NCBI GenBank assembly: GCA_963693285.1
Contig: OY848920.1
Coordinates: 1,935,135-1,999,134 of the forward strand
Length of the DNA stretch: 64,000 bases
From: Xestospongia muta
Taxonomy: Eukaryota; Porifera; Demospongiae; Haplosclerida; Petrosiidae
Direction: 5' to 3'
Positions 31,567-43,687 of the stretch are shown in pieces; position 1 is the stretch's first letter; each line of letters starts with the position of its first letter. The position numbers and the translations under genes were made by a program. The notes under the pieces were generated by a model, which saw only the letters and a list, made by a program, of their open reading frames with translations, was not told the origin of the DNA and did not search any database.

Positions 31567-34373
31567 ATGTTGCTGAAGAAGATACTACAACTAATTACTG
31601 CTTTAACTCTAATAGGTAATGTTGATGTTTACCTGTATATTTAAATAACTATTTATAAACATATAGAAGTTGATGCTGAAGATGACTTGCTGTCTAACTA
31701 TGCAAGTGAATTCAATGTTGCTTTTTTGCGACAATATGAATCATTCAATCGTATTGAAATGATTGTTCTTACAAAGATTTCTAGTCCAGTTCAATTTAAC
31801 GTCTCATCTTTAACTGGATACGACTATACTGGAACTACTACAGCTAATGCTGCTACCTTTGTTACCATACCATCAAGTTTACAAGTTCGAGAGTCTAGTT
31901 ATGGGTATCGTCATCTTGGACTACATGTGAAATCGTCCCCTAGTCAACCTATCTCTGTTGTTATGGTTGGGTATAGAAATCATGCTTATTCAACTTATTT
32001 AGCTCTACCATGTCATGAACAACCTACAGATGAGTATGTTTATTATGGAATATCACATGTACATAAATTTATTCATAGCAATATTTATGGACAAATCCTT
32101 TTAGTTGGTTGTAGAGATAACACAACAGTTACTATTACACCCACACAAAATATACAACTACCTCTGGATATTCAACAACATGACAGTGCTATCGTCAATG
32201 TTACATCTGGTAGCAATTATACTGTTACACTTCATGCTTTGCAGACTTTGTTGATTGCAGTAAAACTTGTTGATCTGAGTGGAACTAAAATTGTATCTAA
32301 TTATCCATTGACAGTTATTGGAGGACATCAATGTGCTAATGTACCAGTAAATTTTGGAGCATGTGATCCTATAGCTACTCAAGTACCACCTACTATAAAT
32401 TGGGGGACACAATTCTTATTGGCACCACTACAGAGTCGTTCTAATGGTCAAAGGTTTAAACTAATAACATCAACAAATAACACTCAAGTAAACATAACTT
32501 GTAAACAAAAGTCTACAAGTATTGTATTGGCTTTATTTGGTGACATTTTAACACATGATAGTGATCATAATACCTTTTGTTATGTCCAGTGCAGTCAACT
32601 ATGCTATATTGCTGAGCTAGCATTTAGTCATAATTATCAACATAGTGGATATGGTGATCCATTATTAATGACAGTTCCTCCTCTTAGACAATACCCTCAT
32701 AGTGTCATGTGTACTACATTACCAGAAATGCCTACTAATTTTTACAGTATAGCAGTACCTGCGGATACCTATTTCAATGGTACTATAATAATTAATGGAG
32801 TGTTGACTAAATTAAATTGGACATCAATTTATAACAGTAATGGAACAATCTCAGGATATGGGTATACCACGTCAGCTAATGGAAACTATACTATCAGTCA
32901 TAGTAATCCTAATGGCAAGATATATGTCAGTGTCTACGGGTTTCATTACTCTGGTGGGTATGGTTATACAGCTGGAATGTTACTTCAGTCCAATGATGCA
33001 CTTGTCAGTTTCAATTCGTTACAGTATTTTGTCTCTGAAGGAGATGGTGATATCGTCATATCTATTGTAAGATCAAATAATATTAATACAAGCATTAATG
33101 TTTCTATTGAAAGTAACTCTTCAACTGTAAACTCAGCTACAGGTAAATTATTATTTAAGATTATTTCTTGCTATATTATATTTTAATGTTTAGCTAACAA
33201 AGACTACATACCTATCAATGAAATAGTGACATTCTACAGTGAGGAAAAGATCAAACATGTCTCCATAGCTATATTGGATGATGACTTTGTTGAAGAAACC
33301 GAACAGTTTACAGTAAAAGTGAGAAGTAATGACAAAAATGTGCTCTATCATATTAATGAAGCTATTATAAACATAGAAGACAATGACTGTAAGTGTATTT
33401 AATTGATTTATTTATTTATAAAATATTTGTAGATATTCATATTGGCTTTAAACAAGATAGTGTGACAGTTGTTGGTATGTTAAATGAATATATTAATCTA
33501 GAAATTAAACATTTTAGTGGAACACTTCAGTCTGGACTAATAATATCTTTAATACTACAACTTAAAGGACCTGAAGGTATTGTATATCTCTCCATCAATT
33601 TTATGTCCATTATATTTAAAACAGGTATATCATTCAACAGTAGCGTTTTGAAGTTTGGACAAAATATTTCTTCCCACACAGTTAATCTTAATGTTTCAGA
33701 GCTTATTATTGCATTCAATGTCACATCTGAGACTTTTAACTTCACTGGAAGATTGATTAGTCAACAAGCCTCATTTATACACATAACATTAAATCCTGTA
33801 AAAGTCAATGTTCATTACATTCCTAACATTGTGAGTCAACCTACAATGAGCATGCAAACGTTTTCAGCTGTCACGGTGACATCTGTTACTACCACATTAT
33901 CCACCAGCAACTTTTCTTTATTACCAGTTATTGTTGGAGTAGTAGGTGCTATTGTTATAATTGCAATTATTATAATTGTAATTGGCTTTATTGGTGTTTA
34001 CTTCTATGGTATACACAAGGGGAAGCAGATGTCTGTCAATAGTAATCGTCAGGAAATGACAACATTACCTAACCAACCATCAATTTTAACTGAGTATGAA
34101 TACTTACCAGTGATAGCATCATCTTCGACTGAACAAACAGATGGAAATGAGTATCAGAAAATATCAGAAATTCCTCTTACAATGGCAGAATTCTCTAAAA
34201 ATAGATTAGAAAACCACAGATGCTGTGATAATGTTATTCATTCATCACCTCAGAAATCATCACATACATTCATTCCTAGCTCCACATCAGCAGAGTACAC
34301 TACACTCTGTACAAGTACACTTGAGAAACATGATGACTATGCCAAAGTATTACATGTCTTCCCTAACTCCTAG
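31567..34373 (+). CDS. IgGFc-binding/Calx-beta transmembrane receptor, type II, gene G
   Basis: Exons 31567-31615, 31667-33142, 33194-33388, 33433-33576 and 33625-34373 join to 870 aa. Signal peptide, IgGFc-like module (GCRDNT, DLSGTKIVSNYPLTVIGG, CDPIATQVPP), Calx-beta (SEGDGDIVISIVR; ILDDDFVEETEQFTV; INIEDND), exon 4 unit (IHIGFKQDSVTVVG), Ser/Thr stalk with one MSMQTFSA unit, TM (IVGVVGAIVIIAIIIIVIGF) and a tail of about 110 residues. Tail tyrosines: YEYL, YLPV, YQKI, YTTL and YAKV; the YSTL site of gene D is AEFSKN here. Variable patches include YESFNR, GYRNHAYS, ISHVHKFIHSNIYG and GFHYSGG. The last intron is 48 bp and has no stop, so retaining it would add 16 residues in frame. Confidence 0.85.
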
Positions 34374-34609
34374 TTTCACATATCATATAAAACTTTTAAA
34401 CAAACTAAATTTGCTGTTTTACTTTATGTTGTTTTGCACTAAAATTTTTCTTTCATGAAAAGTTTAATGGACGTGACTCGGAAAATCGTATAACGTAAAT
34501 TTTAGCGCGTACACAACTGGTAGTCCGTTAAATTGGAGAAAAGTTAAATATTTATTAAGTTCTATAAGTGGGCTTGGCATGCTGTCATACGTCACATCAT
34601 AAAGTAAAT

Positions 34610-35319
34610 ATGGATCACACGGAAAGACATTTAGAACAAGAACAGTTGGAAGTTGAACCGAAACATAAACAAAGGAGGATGATATAGAATTAGCTGACTT
34701 TAATGGTAAGTTAGTATAATAATACTGACTGTATTTATAGTCTATACTAACTAAAATGAAATTGAAAAATGGTGTCATGTGTTTATACAGACACATCAAG
34801 TGAAAAGACTCAACAGAGTCCCTTAACTAAGACAACAAATAAACTCTGTAAGTTTGTCATGGCTTTTATATCAATTAAAATAATATTATATTTTTATTAG
34901 TAACCTTCTCATGTAAATTTTTTTCTTACTATGAAGAAGCCATAGAATTATGTGTATTCTAAAAGACATTGAATTATCTTTTTTTAGGTTTTGGTAATTT
35001 TAAAGATATTTTAGATGTTTTGAAGCAGGGATATTTCCCTAATAGCAAGTGGTTTCCTCTTGGTATATATTTGGGTTTATTACCACCTACTCTGAAAGAG
35101 ATTGAAGCTAATCACAGAGGTGATGTTGGAAGATGTCTAATAGAATGTTTAACTCTGTGGCTGAATGAAGCAGACAAATGTGAAGGGTTTTCTCCTTCAT
35201 GGGACTCACTAGCAGATGCTGTAGAGAAGACTGGAGAAAACATTACAGCCAAGATAATTAAGGAACAAAGTAAGCAAATAATGAATAGAACTAATCACGA
35301 CTTTAGTCTTTATGAGTGA
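34610..35319 (+). pseudogene. Death-domain gene, copy 1, with exon 1 frameshift
   Basis: Exon 1 (34610-34705) is Lys/Glu-rich (MDHTERHLEQEQLEVEPKHK), exon 2 is 34791-34847 (TSSEKTQQSPLTKTTNKL) and exon 3 is from 34988. Exon 3 encodes a Death domain: FKDILDVLKQGYFPNSKWFP, LGIYLGLLPPTLKEIEANH, CLIECLTLWLNEAD, then SWDSLADAVEKTG. At about 34681 one G is missing relative to the copy at 41492 (AGGATGATATAG against AGGATGGATATAG), which gives a stop. Exon 3 can either run to the TGA at 35319 or splice at the donor A|GTAAGC near 35267 into the CARD-like exon at 35535, which is in phase. The gene follows the gene G stop by about 240 bp. Confidence 0.7.
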
Positions 35320-35534
35320 CGTTTGGACTTGTGTTTAGTATAGTGGGATATGTAAGGTTGAAGTTAACATGATCATGTTGATGATCACTACTAAAATTGA
35401 TAGTACTCTGTTATTATATACATAACTTGTTACATATGTAATGTACATTGTCTAGTCAGCATGTAGTGGTTGATATTAAATAAACCACATGGGTTGTTCT
35501 TAACATTTTGTGGCTTTTCATTTTACCTTTTTAG

Positions 35535-35815
35535 GAATAAAGGAAGCTCTCCAGATGTATTTTAATGAGTTATCAGAAACTCTGATGCATCCTTTGGAAG
35601 TGGCCAAACTTTTATGTGATGAGAAGTGTATCAGTGAGTAGAACTTAATGAAATAAAGAGGCTAGAGGGCTCATTTGTTAAGAGGAACACCACTCTATTG
35701 TCTACTATATGTACAGCAATATCTTTGGATCACACAAAGTTAAAAGGATTAGCTTCTGTGCTGTCAAAATTTGAGGAGACAAAAATGTTGGCCGAGAGAA
35801 TCATCAGTGATAACA
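35535..35815 (+). pseudogene. CARD-like exon downstream of the Death domain
   Basis: After acceptor TTTTTAG the sequence reads IKEALQMYFNELSETLMHP, LEVAKLLCDEKCIS, then, after a one- or two-base frame change near 35637, ELNEIKRLEGSFVKRN, TTLLSTICTAISLDHTKLKG, LASVLSKFEETKMLAERI and a GTAAGT donor. The pattern (L..l.hp..va..L...c.s...l.ei, LLs.i...i..d...l..l..vL) resembles a CARD-type death-fold domain, an inference from helix pattern alone. The entry phase matches a splice from the Death exon, so Death plus CARD may once have formed one protein. The frame change makes it likely non-functional. Confidence 0.45.
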
Positions 35816-35856
35816 GTAAGTGACTAATTATGTAGCAGCTTAATTAATTATTTTAG

Positions 35857-37798
35857 TCTTTGTTGGCTTTGTGCCAGACCAACAAATGCACAAAATAGAT
35901 GGTCTTACCTTTATACAATTAAACGAAGAGTATTTGCGAGAATTAGCTCCTTTGTTAGGTGATAGGATTAAGATAAAAAAGCTTGTATCAGTTGCCCTAA
36001 ATCAACCCGAGACTGTTGATGATCTAGAAGTTGAGGTTGGTTAACTTTGCAAAGATTATGCATATAATACCATAGAATGTATTGTAGCCCCTTAATTATT
36101 TGACATTTAGCCTCATAGGCACACACATATATATATAGTGTATGGTTGAGCTTAGGTGTAATGCTAGCACAATTATGGGCATAATTCATATTGACAAGTA
36201 TAGAGCATCATTCTGGCATAATGGTGATGAAAGTGTGGAGTCACACGGGCAGGAAATTACATTGTGGTTATTTAATCTGAAGAGGTATTAGACTTCTAAC
36301 TACTAGTTATCTAACATTTAAATATGACATTCCTTAATGTTATGCAATTAAACGAATTGTAATTATGAGAATTAGCCCCTTTGTTAGGTGGTAGGATTAA
36401 GATTTAAAATGTAAAAGTTACTTCACAAATAATTAAGTAGCTGATTTGTCATCCTAATTTTATCCACTTACGTTTTGCATGTCATGAGTATTATCTTTGT
36501 TCTTAGTCACCTCCTATTGCTGCCTCCAGTCATAGTTGTGCTATCTCAGTGTGTTCCAGCTCTACACCATCAACATCTACCCGTGTGACTCCCAAATTTC
36601 TGTTGTATAATCTTAGAAAACGGACACCAAAGGTTTCTCCTTCACAACCTCCTTTGTCACCACCTCTGTCAGAGAGAGCTTTTAAGAAGCTAAGAAAAAC
36701 TGATTCTAGTGATTCGTTAGATAAGTATGTATGATGTTATATTGATCCTTATTTCATCATGTAATAATAGCATATCTGATTGGACTAAGAAGTTGGTAAT
36801 TCTGACTAGATTTTCGAAATTTCAAATGCATTGAAACAAGAATTCTGTCATCTCATGCTAGAGACAAGATTATCAACTCCCTGTCAACTTGTATCATGCT
36901 ATACACCACTACACCTACTTCTTATGAAAGTAAGATTGTTTGTCAACGGCTAGTAGAAACACATAAAACTTTAAAAGATTCGTTAGGATCTGGATTAGGA
37001 TATGTGAGTGAATACAGTATTTTTCTTTTGCTTACTTATTACATTTGAATTTTTAAGACTCATGGGTGAAAAAGCTAAAGCAAAAATTCAAAAATTTGCA
37101 CAGACAGAAAGTGGTCATATAATAGTTTTTCCACTCTAATGGAGGAAACATTCCACAGGAGAAGAATATACTTAAAAAGCCATCCAGTCGTAGAGGCTAT
37201 TGAACATTTCCCATGGTTAAAGGAACCATCACTTGTAAGTTCTTAACTGTGCTAATAAAATAGTTTTTGCTTCTTTGTAGATTTTAAAAGAGTTTTCACT
37301 TGTAATTGGAAGAAGTCCTGAAAGTTTTATAGAAAACTGGCTTAAAATTCAAGAAAAAATCTTCATATATGCTGAAGTGGAAGAGAAAAGAAAAGTGAAG
37401 GCCTTGTTGAAATCATACCATTCTGCAAAATGTGAAGATACTCCAGGTGCATTCACATTATTTTAATTGTGATTATTGTACAGTACTTGATGTATAGATA
37501 GGAAGACTACATATGCCATTGCACTTCTGTCAGCTTTACTACTCCAACGAGGGCAGACCAAAGACTCTTTTTTCATTCCTTTTGAGGTATTATTACTGTC
37601 ACATAATTCTCTGTCACAAGATGTTTATCCTTATAGGGAGAAGTTGTAACTATTGAAACCTCTATTTTGTCTCTCAGTTACAAGCATCCTTATATAACAG
37701 CCTTTGGAGAAAATAAGGACTCGTTAAGTGACTTTATGATTGTTCTTGAAAAAGACACCATTATCCGGACAAATGATCTTTCTACAGCACTTCATTAA
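35857..37798 (+). CDS. SAMD3-like gene: SAM-half plus conserved C-terminal region
   Basis: Visible exons: 35857-36035 (half a SAM domain: LTFIQLNEEYLRELAPLLGD, RIKIKKLVSVAL), 36507-36724 (Ser/Pro-rich linker), 36810-37003 (YTTTPTSYESKIVCQRLVET, HKTLKDSLGSGLGY), about 37058-37125 (SWVKKLKQKFKNLHRQK), about 37137-37234 (LMEETFHRRRIYLKSHPVVE, FPWLKEPSL), about 37281-37447 (LKEFSLVIGRSPESFIENW), about 37502-37587 (YAIALLSALLLQRGQ) and 37637-37798 (ending STALH, TAA). The order and the phrases YxxS.e.vc..LV...LKDs and YAiaLLsALLLqRGQ resemble the SAMD3-like family. The SAM N-terminal half is missing; the gene may be fused to the CARD-like exon (phase compatible). Several splice phases were not proven, so intactness is uncertain. 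A decayed duplicate of the SAM exon is at 36345-36410. Confidence 0.5.
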
Positions 37799-38931
37799 TT
37801 GTGCCATTGCTAAATTGCTAAAATGATTTTACTAAAATTAACCAATAATGTATATGCATATACATGTTGTGTTGATTATAATATATATATGCATACATAT
37901 TATAATCATCACAACAGCTGATCTTAGTGAGTTAAATTATGTTAATAAACGAATCAACACTATGGACAGTATGGATAGTGTATCCTCCTTCATAGATTAG
38001 AGTATATGATGTTTACACCTAAATAAATTGAGTCTGTTTTTATATATACAATATAGAAATCAACTGAAGTTAATGTAAGACTAAAATAATACATTAATAC
38101 ATTATTATATACTAGTGTATATGTGAGAGGGAGTGTACACATGTCACAACATTACTTGCTCTATTATCATAACTACACTCATAGCAACTATGACAGGACA
38201 TTTATCAAAACTATAGCAAATATAACAATACTATCTTAATGTATTTGATGATGACAAAATATTACCAAATATGGTAAAGTTTATATTAATTAGATCAACA
38301 TAGAAAATCAAGGACATAAAATTGAGAAGTTATACAAGATTATGAAATGCAAATTGTAGCATAGCTTGATTCTGATAGTAACCTTCATTCATATTAATAA
38401 TTAAAGATCCGTTAAGTCAAACTGTCCAATTTTGTGTTTACACACATCCTATGTATTGATACAAATTAATTAAGAAAAGGATGAGTGTGAATGTCTCAGC
38501 CCACACAATTGTTAAAATACAAAATAGTTCTCATCATAGAAGTGTTTTTCAGTGTTTCTTGATTTCATTGATACTCTGTGATTAGATCATTTGCATTTCC
38601 ACTGACATAACAATATGTTAATATTTTTACAAACACTAGTACTCAAAAAAAGGCATTGATAGTCCTCTTAATTAGGACTGTGTTATGATCAAAACAGTAC
38701 TGTTGCATCATAGTTCTAATTTAACTTTCACCCCTGTTGTATTGTAAATTATTGAGGGAATATTTTGTATTTGTAATTATAAAAATTGATTGCATTCCTT
38801 AGTAGTAATCCAAAACTCACCATCCCTTCACTCATCATTTACCATAACAAATTCCTTAGCTATTTCAACAAGATCACACTTATTAGTTATGCATTTGTGT
38901 ACATGAAGGACCAGACAATTAATTGTTAAGC
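37799..38931. other. Intergenic, no gene seen
   Basis: About 1.1 kb of AT-rich sequence. It includes a small palindrome near 37845-37915 (TATGCATATACATGTTGTGTTGATTATAATATAT followed by its approximate complement). The sequence has no visible duplicate elsewhere in the window and ends abruptly at the truncated receptor H. Confidence 0.5.
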
Positions 38932-41381
38932 TGTTCTTCAACTGGATACAACTATACTGGAACTACTACAGCTAATGCCGCTACCATTGTTACTATACCG
39001 TCAAGTTTACAAGTCCGAGAGTCTAGTTATGAGTATCGTCACCTTGGACTTCATGTGACATCATCCCCTAGTCAACCTATCTCTGTTGTTATGGTTGGGT
39101 ATACAAATGCACCTCGTTCAACTTATTTAGCTCTACCATGTCATGATCAACCTACAGATGAGTATGTTTATTATGGAATATCACATGAAAGAAAATATAC
39201 CAATCGTTATGGACAAATCCTTTTAGTTGGTTGTAGAGATAACACAACAGTTACTATTACACCCACACAAAATATACAACTACCTCTGGATATTCAACAA
39301 CATGACAGCACTATCGTCAATGTTACATCTGGTAGCAATTATACTGTTACACTTCATGCTTTGCAGACTTTGTTGATTGCAGCAGAACTTGTTGATCTGA
39401 GTGGAACTAAGATTGTATCTAATTATCCATTGACAGTTATTGGAGGACATCAATGTGCTAATGTACCAGTAAGTTTTGGAGCATGTGATCCTATAGCTAC
39501 TCAAGTACCACCTACTATAAATTGGGGGACACAATTCTTATTGGTACCACTACAGAATCGTTCTAATGGTCAAAGGTTTAAACTAATAACATCAACAAAT
39601 AACACTCAAGTAAACATAACTTGTAAACAAAACTCTACAAGTATTGTATTGGCTTTATCTGGTAACATGTTAACATATGATAGTGATCATAATACCTTTT
39701 GTTATGTCCAGTGCAGTCAACCATGCTATGTTGCTGAGCTAGCATTTGGTCATAGTTATCAAGATAGTGGATATGGTGATCCATTATTAATGTCAGTTCC
39801 TCCTCTTAGACAATACCCTCATAGTGTCATATTTACTACATTACCAGAAATGCCTACTAATTTTTACAGTATAGCAGTATCTGCAGATATTTATTTCAAT
39901 GGTACTATAATAATTAATGGAGTGTTGACTAAATTAAATTGGACATCAATTTATAACAATAATGGAACAATCTCAGGATATGGGTATACCACGTCAGCTA
40001 ATGGAAACTATAGTATCAGTCATAGTAATCCTAATGGCAAGATATATGTCAGTGTCTATGGGTTTCATAGCTATGGAGGGTATGGTTATACAGCTGGAAT
40101 GTTACTTCAGCCCAACAGTGTAATTGTCAGTTTCAATTCATCACAGTATTTTGTCTCTGAAGGAGATGGTCATATCAACATATCTATTGTAAGATCAAAT
40201 AATATTAATACAAGCATTAATGTTTCTATTGAAAGTAACTCTTCAACTGTAAACTCAGCTACAGGTAAATTATTATTTAAGATTATTTCTTGCTATATTA
40301 TATTTTAATGTTTAGCTAACAAAGACTACATACCTATCAATGAAATAGTGACATTCTACAGTGAAGAAAATATCAAACATGTCTCCATAGCTATATTGGA
40401 TGATGATATTGTTGAAGAAACTGAACAGTTTACAGTAAAAGTGAGAAGTAATGACAAAAATGTGTGCTATCGTATTAATGAAGCTATTATAAACATAGAA
40501 GACAATGACTGTAAGTGTATTTAATTGATTTATTAAGTTATAAAATATTTGTAGATATTCATATTGGCTTTAAACAAAATAGTGTGACAGTTGTTGGTAT
40601 GTTAAATGAATATATTAATCTAGAAATTAAATGCTTTAGTGGAACACTTCAGTCTGGACTAATAATATCTTTAATACTACAACTTAAAGGACCTGAAGGT
40701 ATTGTATATCTCTCCATCAATTTTATGTCCATTATATTTAAAACAGGTATATCATTTAACAGTAGTATTTTGGAGTTTGGGCAAAATATTTCTTCCCACA
40801 CAGTTAATCTTAATGTTTCACAGCTTATTATTGCATTCAATGTCACATCTGAGACTTTTAACTTCACTGGAAGATTGATTAGTCAACAAGCCTCATTCAT
40901 ACACATAACATTAAATCCTGTAAAAGTCAATGTTCATTACATTCCTAACATTGTGAGTCAACCTACAATGAGCATGCAAACTTTTTCAGCTGCCATAGTA
41001 TCACCTTTCACTACAACAACGAACTCTCAACCTTTTTCTGCTACCATGACATCATCTGTCACTCTTGCAATGAGCATGCAAACGTTTTCAGCTGTCACGG
41101 AGACATCTGCTACTACCACATTATCCACCAGCAACTTTTCTTTATTACCAGTTATTATTGGAGTAGTAGGTGTTATTCTTATAATTGCAATTATTGGCTT
41201 TATTGGTGTTTACTTCTATGGTATACACAAGGGGAAGCAGATGTCTGTCAATAATAATTCCCAGGAAATGACAACATTACCTAACCAACCATCAATTTTA
41301 ACTGAATATGAATACTTACCACTAAAATTTTTCTTTCATGAAAAGTTTAATGGACGCGACTCGGAAAATCGTATAACGTAA
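38932..41381 (+). pseudogene. Type II receptor H, truncated at both ends
   Basis: Receptor homology begins in the middle of exon 2 at TCTTCAACTGGATACAAC, so the signal peptide and first ~45 residues are gone and no in-frame ATG precedes it. After that exon 2 (to 40264), exon 3 (40316-40510), exon 4 (40555-40698) and exon 5 (40747-41381) are open and correctly phased. The tail runs normally to SILTEYEYLP, then jumps to the 3' flank equivalent to 34437 (CACTAAAATTTTTCTTTC), adding LKFFFHEKFNGRDSENRIT. A ~330-bp deletion thus removed YQKI, YTTL and YAKV. The stalk holds two MSMQTFSA units. Either a pseudogene or, if an upstream exon supplies a signal peptide, a receptor with a shortened tail. 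Confidence 0.75.
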
Positions 41382-41491
41382 AATTTAGCGCGTACACAAC
41401 AGGTAGTCCGTTAAATTGGAGAAAAGTTAAATATTTATTAAGTACTATAAGTAGGCTTGGCAGCTGTCATACGTCACATGATAAAGTAAAT

Positions 41492-42396
41492 ATGGATCAC
41501 ACGAAAAGACATTTAGAACAAGAAGAGTTGGAAGATGAACCAAAACATAAACAAAGGAGGATGGATATAGAATTAGCTGACTTTAATGGTAAGTTAGTAT
41601 AATAATACTGACTGTATTTATAGTCTATACTAACTAAAATGAAATTGAAAAATGGTGTCATGTGTTTATACAGACACATCAAGTGAAAAGACTCAACAGA
41701 GTCCCTTAACTAAGACAACAAATAAACTATGTAAGTTTGTCATGGCTTTTATATCAATTAAAATATTAGTAACCTTCTCATGTAAATTTTTTTCTTGCTA
41801 TGAAGAAGGCATAGAATTATGTGTATTCTAAAAGACATTGAATTATCTTTTTTAGGTTTTGGTTCATGCAGCATTGATGTACTACCATGACCTGACCATC
41901 TTTCTGTACTTCCCTAAAATCTTACCTAATATAGCATTTCTTTATCCTCAACCATTATTTGAGAGGCTCTCTGATTTAATTAGTATCTCTTTTGCTGATA
42001 CTGTTGATCATTTGGAAGAAAGAGGTATCTCTCTATACAATCCTGCTGCTCATGAAGAACTAAAGGGTGAAGGAACATTTAGAGAAGACTTGTTGACATC
42101 ACCCAATTCACATTTATCACAAGGATTCTATCCTGAGTTTACACCACAAGATTTTCTCAAGTTAATGACAAGTTTATTTATAATGGCCTCTCTACTTGAG
42201 AAAGAAAAATACTTTCTACCAACTGTCCTTCCTACTAAACCATCCACTAAATATAAGTATAATACCTGATTGCCCTAAAAAAGCTTCAGAACATTTTTGT
42301 CATTTAAGTGAAGACAAACTAAAGCACATTTGTCAAGATAGCTCTCAAGCAACTCATATCGATAGGTCACGTCAGCTATCTTGGTTTAGAGGTGAG
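41492..42396 (+). pseudogene. Death-gene 5' exons fused to a COR-like exon, copy 2
   Basis: Exon 1 (41492-41588) is intact here and reads MDHTKRHLEQEELEDEPKHK then QRRMDIELADFN. Exon 2 (41674-41730) is intact. At the exon 3 acceptor (41855) the Death domain is replaced: GTTTTGGT is followed by TCATGCAGCATTGATGTAC, the COR-like segment. Splicing there reads CFGSCSIDVLP and then TGA, so the fusion is out of frame. The COR frame 41859-42269 (YYHDLTIFLYFPKILPN, LYNPAAHEELKGEG) is open but disconnected. The tail frame 42196-42402 (PKKASEHFCHLSEDKLKHIC) is shifted relative to it, as in the other copies. Confidence 0.65.
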
Positions 42397-42409
42397 TATT
42401 AATTATGTG

Positions 42410-43687
42410 CATGGTATGTGGATATGTTCATGTAAAGTTTGTTCTGTTAAACAATTGACAATGACTTGATTTGTGGACAATGCTTTCTCATTTAATGATT
42501 TTCTCTCTGGAAAAGCCAATTCAAATACATGTACAGTAGTTCTTGTTAGACTAAATAATATCTATAGTTGTTATATTGGTAGTTAAATATATTCTGTAGT
42601 TACTGTATATAATTGTTATCTATAAATTTCACCGATAGATAATAAGGGACATATTGTTAAAGGCAGCTGATGAGATACTTACTACTACAACACTACTTTA
42701 ACTTCATGATTGTTGTTTTTTTCAATACATTTTGTTGTTGTTTGTTTTTAACATTCAAGTATACTTTTGTAGTAACTATTTGAGTGGGCGTAACAGAATA
42801 CGGAAGTATGCGATTTGGTCTGTATGGTTTTGCTTCTTGGACCCTCTACAAATCCAGTAATTGTTACTTATACTAGAACTGCAAAGTGGTATCTATTGAG
42901 GACACATACAGTTAGAATTGAAGAGTGTAGATCTATATAGCTGGATATACTGAACTGACACGTATGTATCAATTTGGATTAATGAAAAAGATGAAAGTAC
43001 AACCAGCTAGAAGAAATTTGCGAAATTCTTTAATAGCTATAAGACAGAGTAATGTTGTAAAGAAATGTGAAGATTATTTGAAGCGTTACTGGTGAGTATT
43101 TAGGAATACATGATATACTGTAAAATATTAATCAGATTTAGAGACACACATACAGGAAGTCAATTTCAAACTAAAGAAATACACAATAACAGTGTTTTTA
43201 TAAAATGTGTGTGTGTGCAGTGTAGTCAGCTTTACATGCATGTACTTAAAAGTACAATTGTGATTATATGCCTAAAACCAGGCTATGCTGAGTGTAATGA
43301 TGTTCACATTATATAAGTTACAATATAGACACCTTGTAGTCTCATTTTTGTTTATATATTATACATAATTATATAGATCATATGTATCATAGCTACTTGT
43401 ATTTTTGAAAGGTAGCTAACACATAACCTGAATATATTAATGATCATTTATGTATTTTGTCAGTTTACTGTTACATAGCTATATATGCTGAGTTTAGCTC
43501 ATCAGACAATGTTGCCAACTATAGTGACACAAAATTTAAGAGTACTTTTGTGAACAGCAGTATTTCATTGAATCATAATAATTTTCTCTTGCATTATTTA
43601 ATGCATTTGAAAATAACTACTAAAGTTAGCATGTGTACATATGTATTACATTGAACAGGTGTTATTGTATTCCTTTGTATTTTATAG
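42410..43687. other. Alpha block copy 2, first part, with Death-like relic
   Basis: Nearly identical to 25549-26828. It contains the broken second Death-like exon at about 42840-43095 (MYQFGLMKKMKVQPARRN). The remainder is non-coding. Confidence 0.55.

Noticed and set aside
34464..34799. Antisense 111-aa ORF over the Death-gene 5' exons
   Set aside because: The + strand has spliced exons with correct sites in the 41492 copy, and the antisense frame has no recognisable features.
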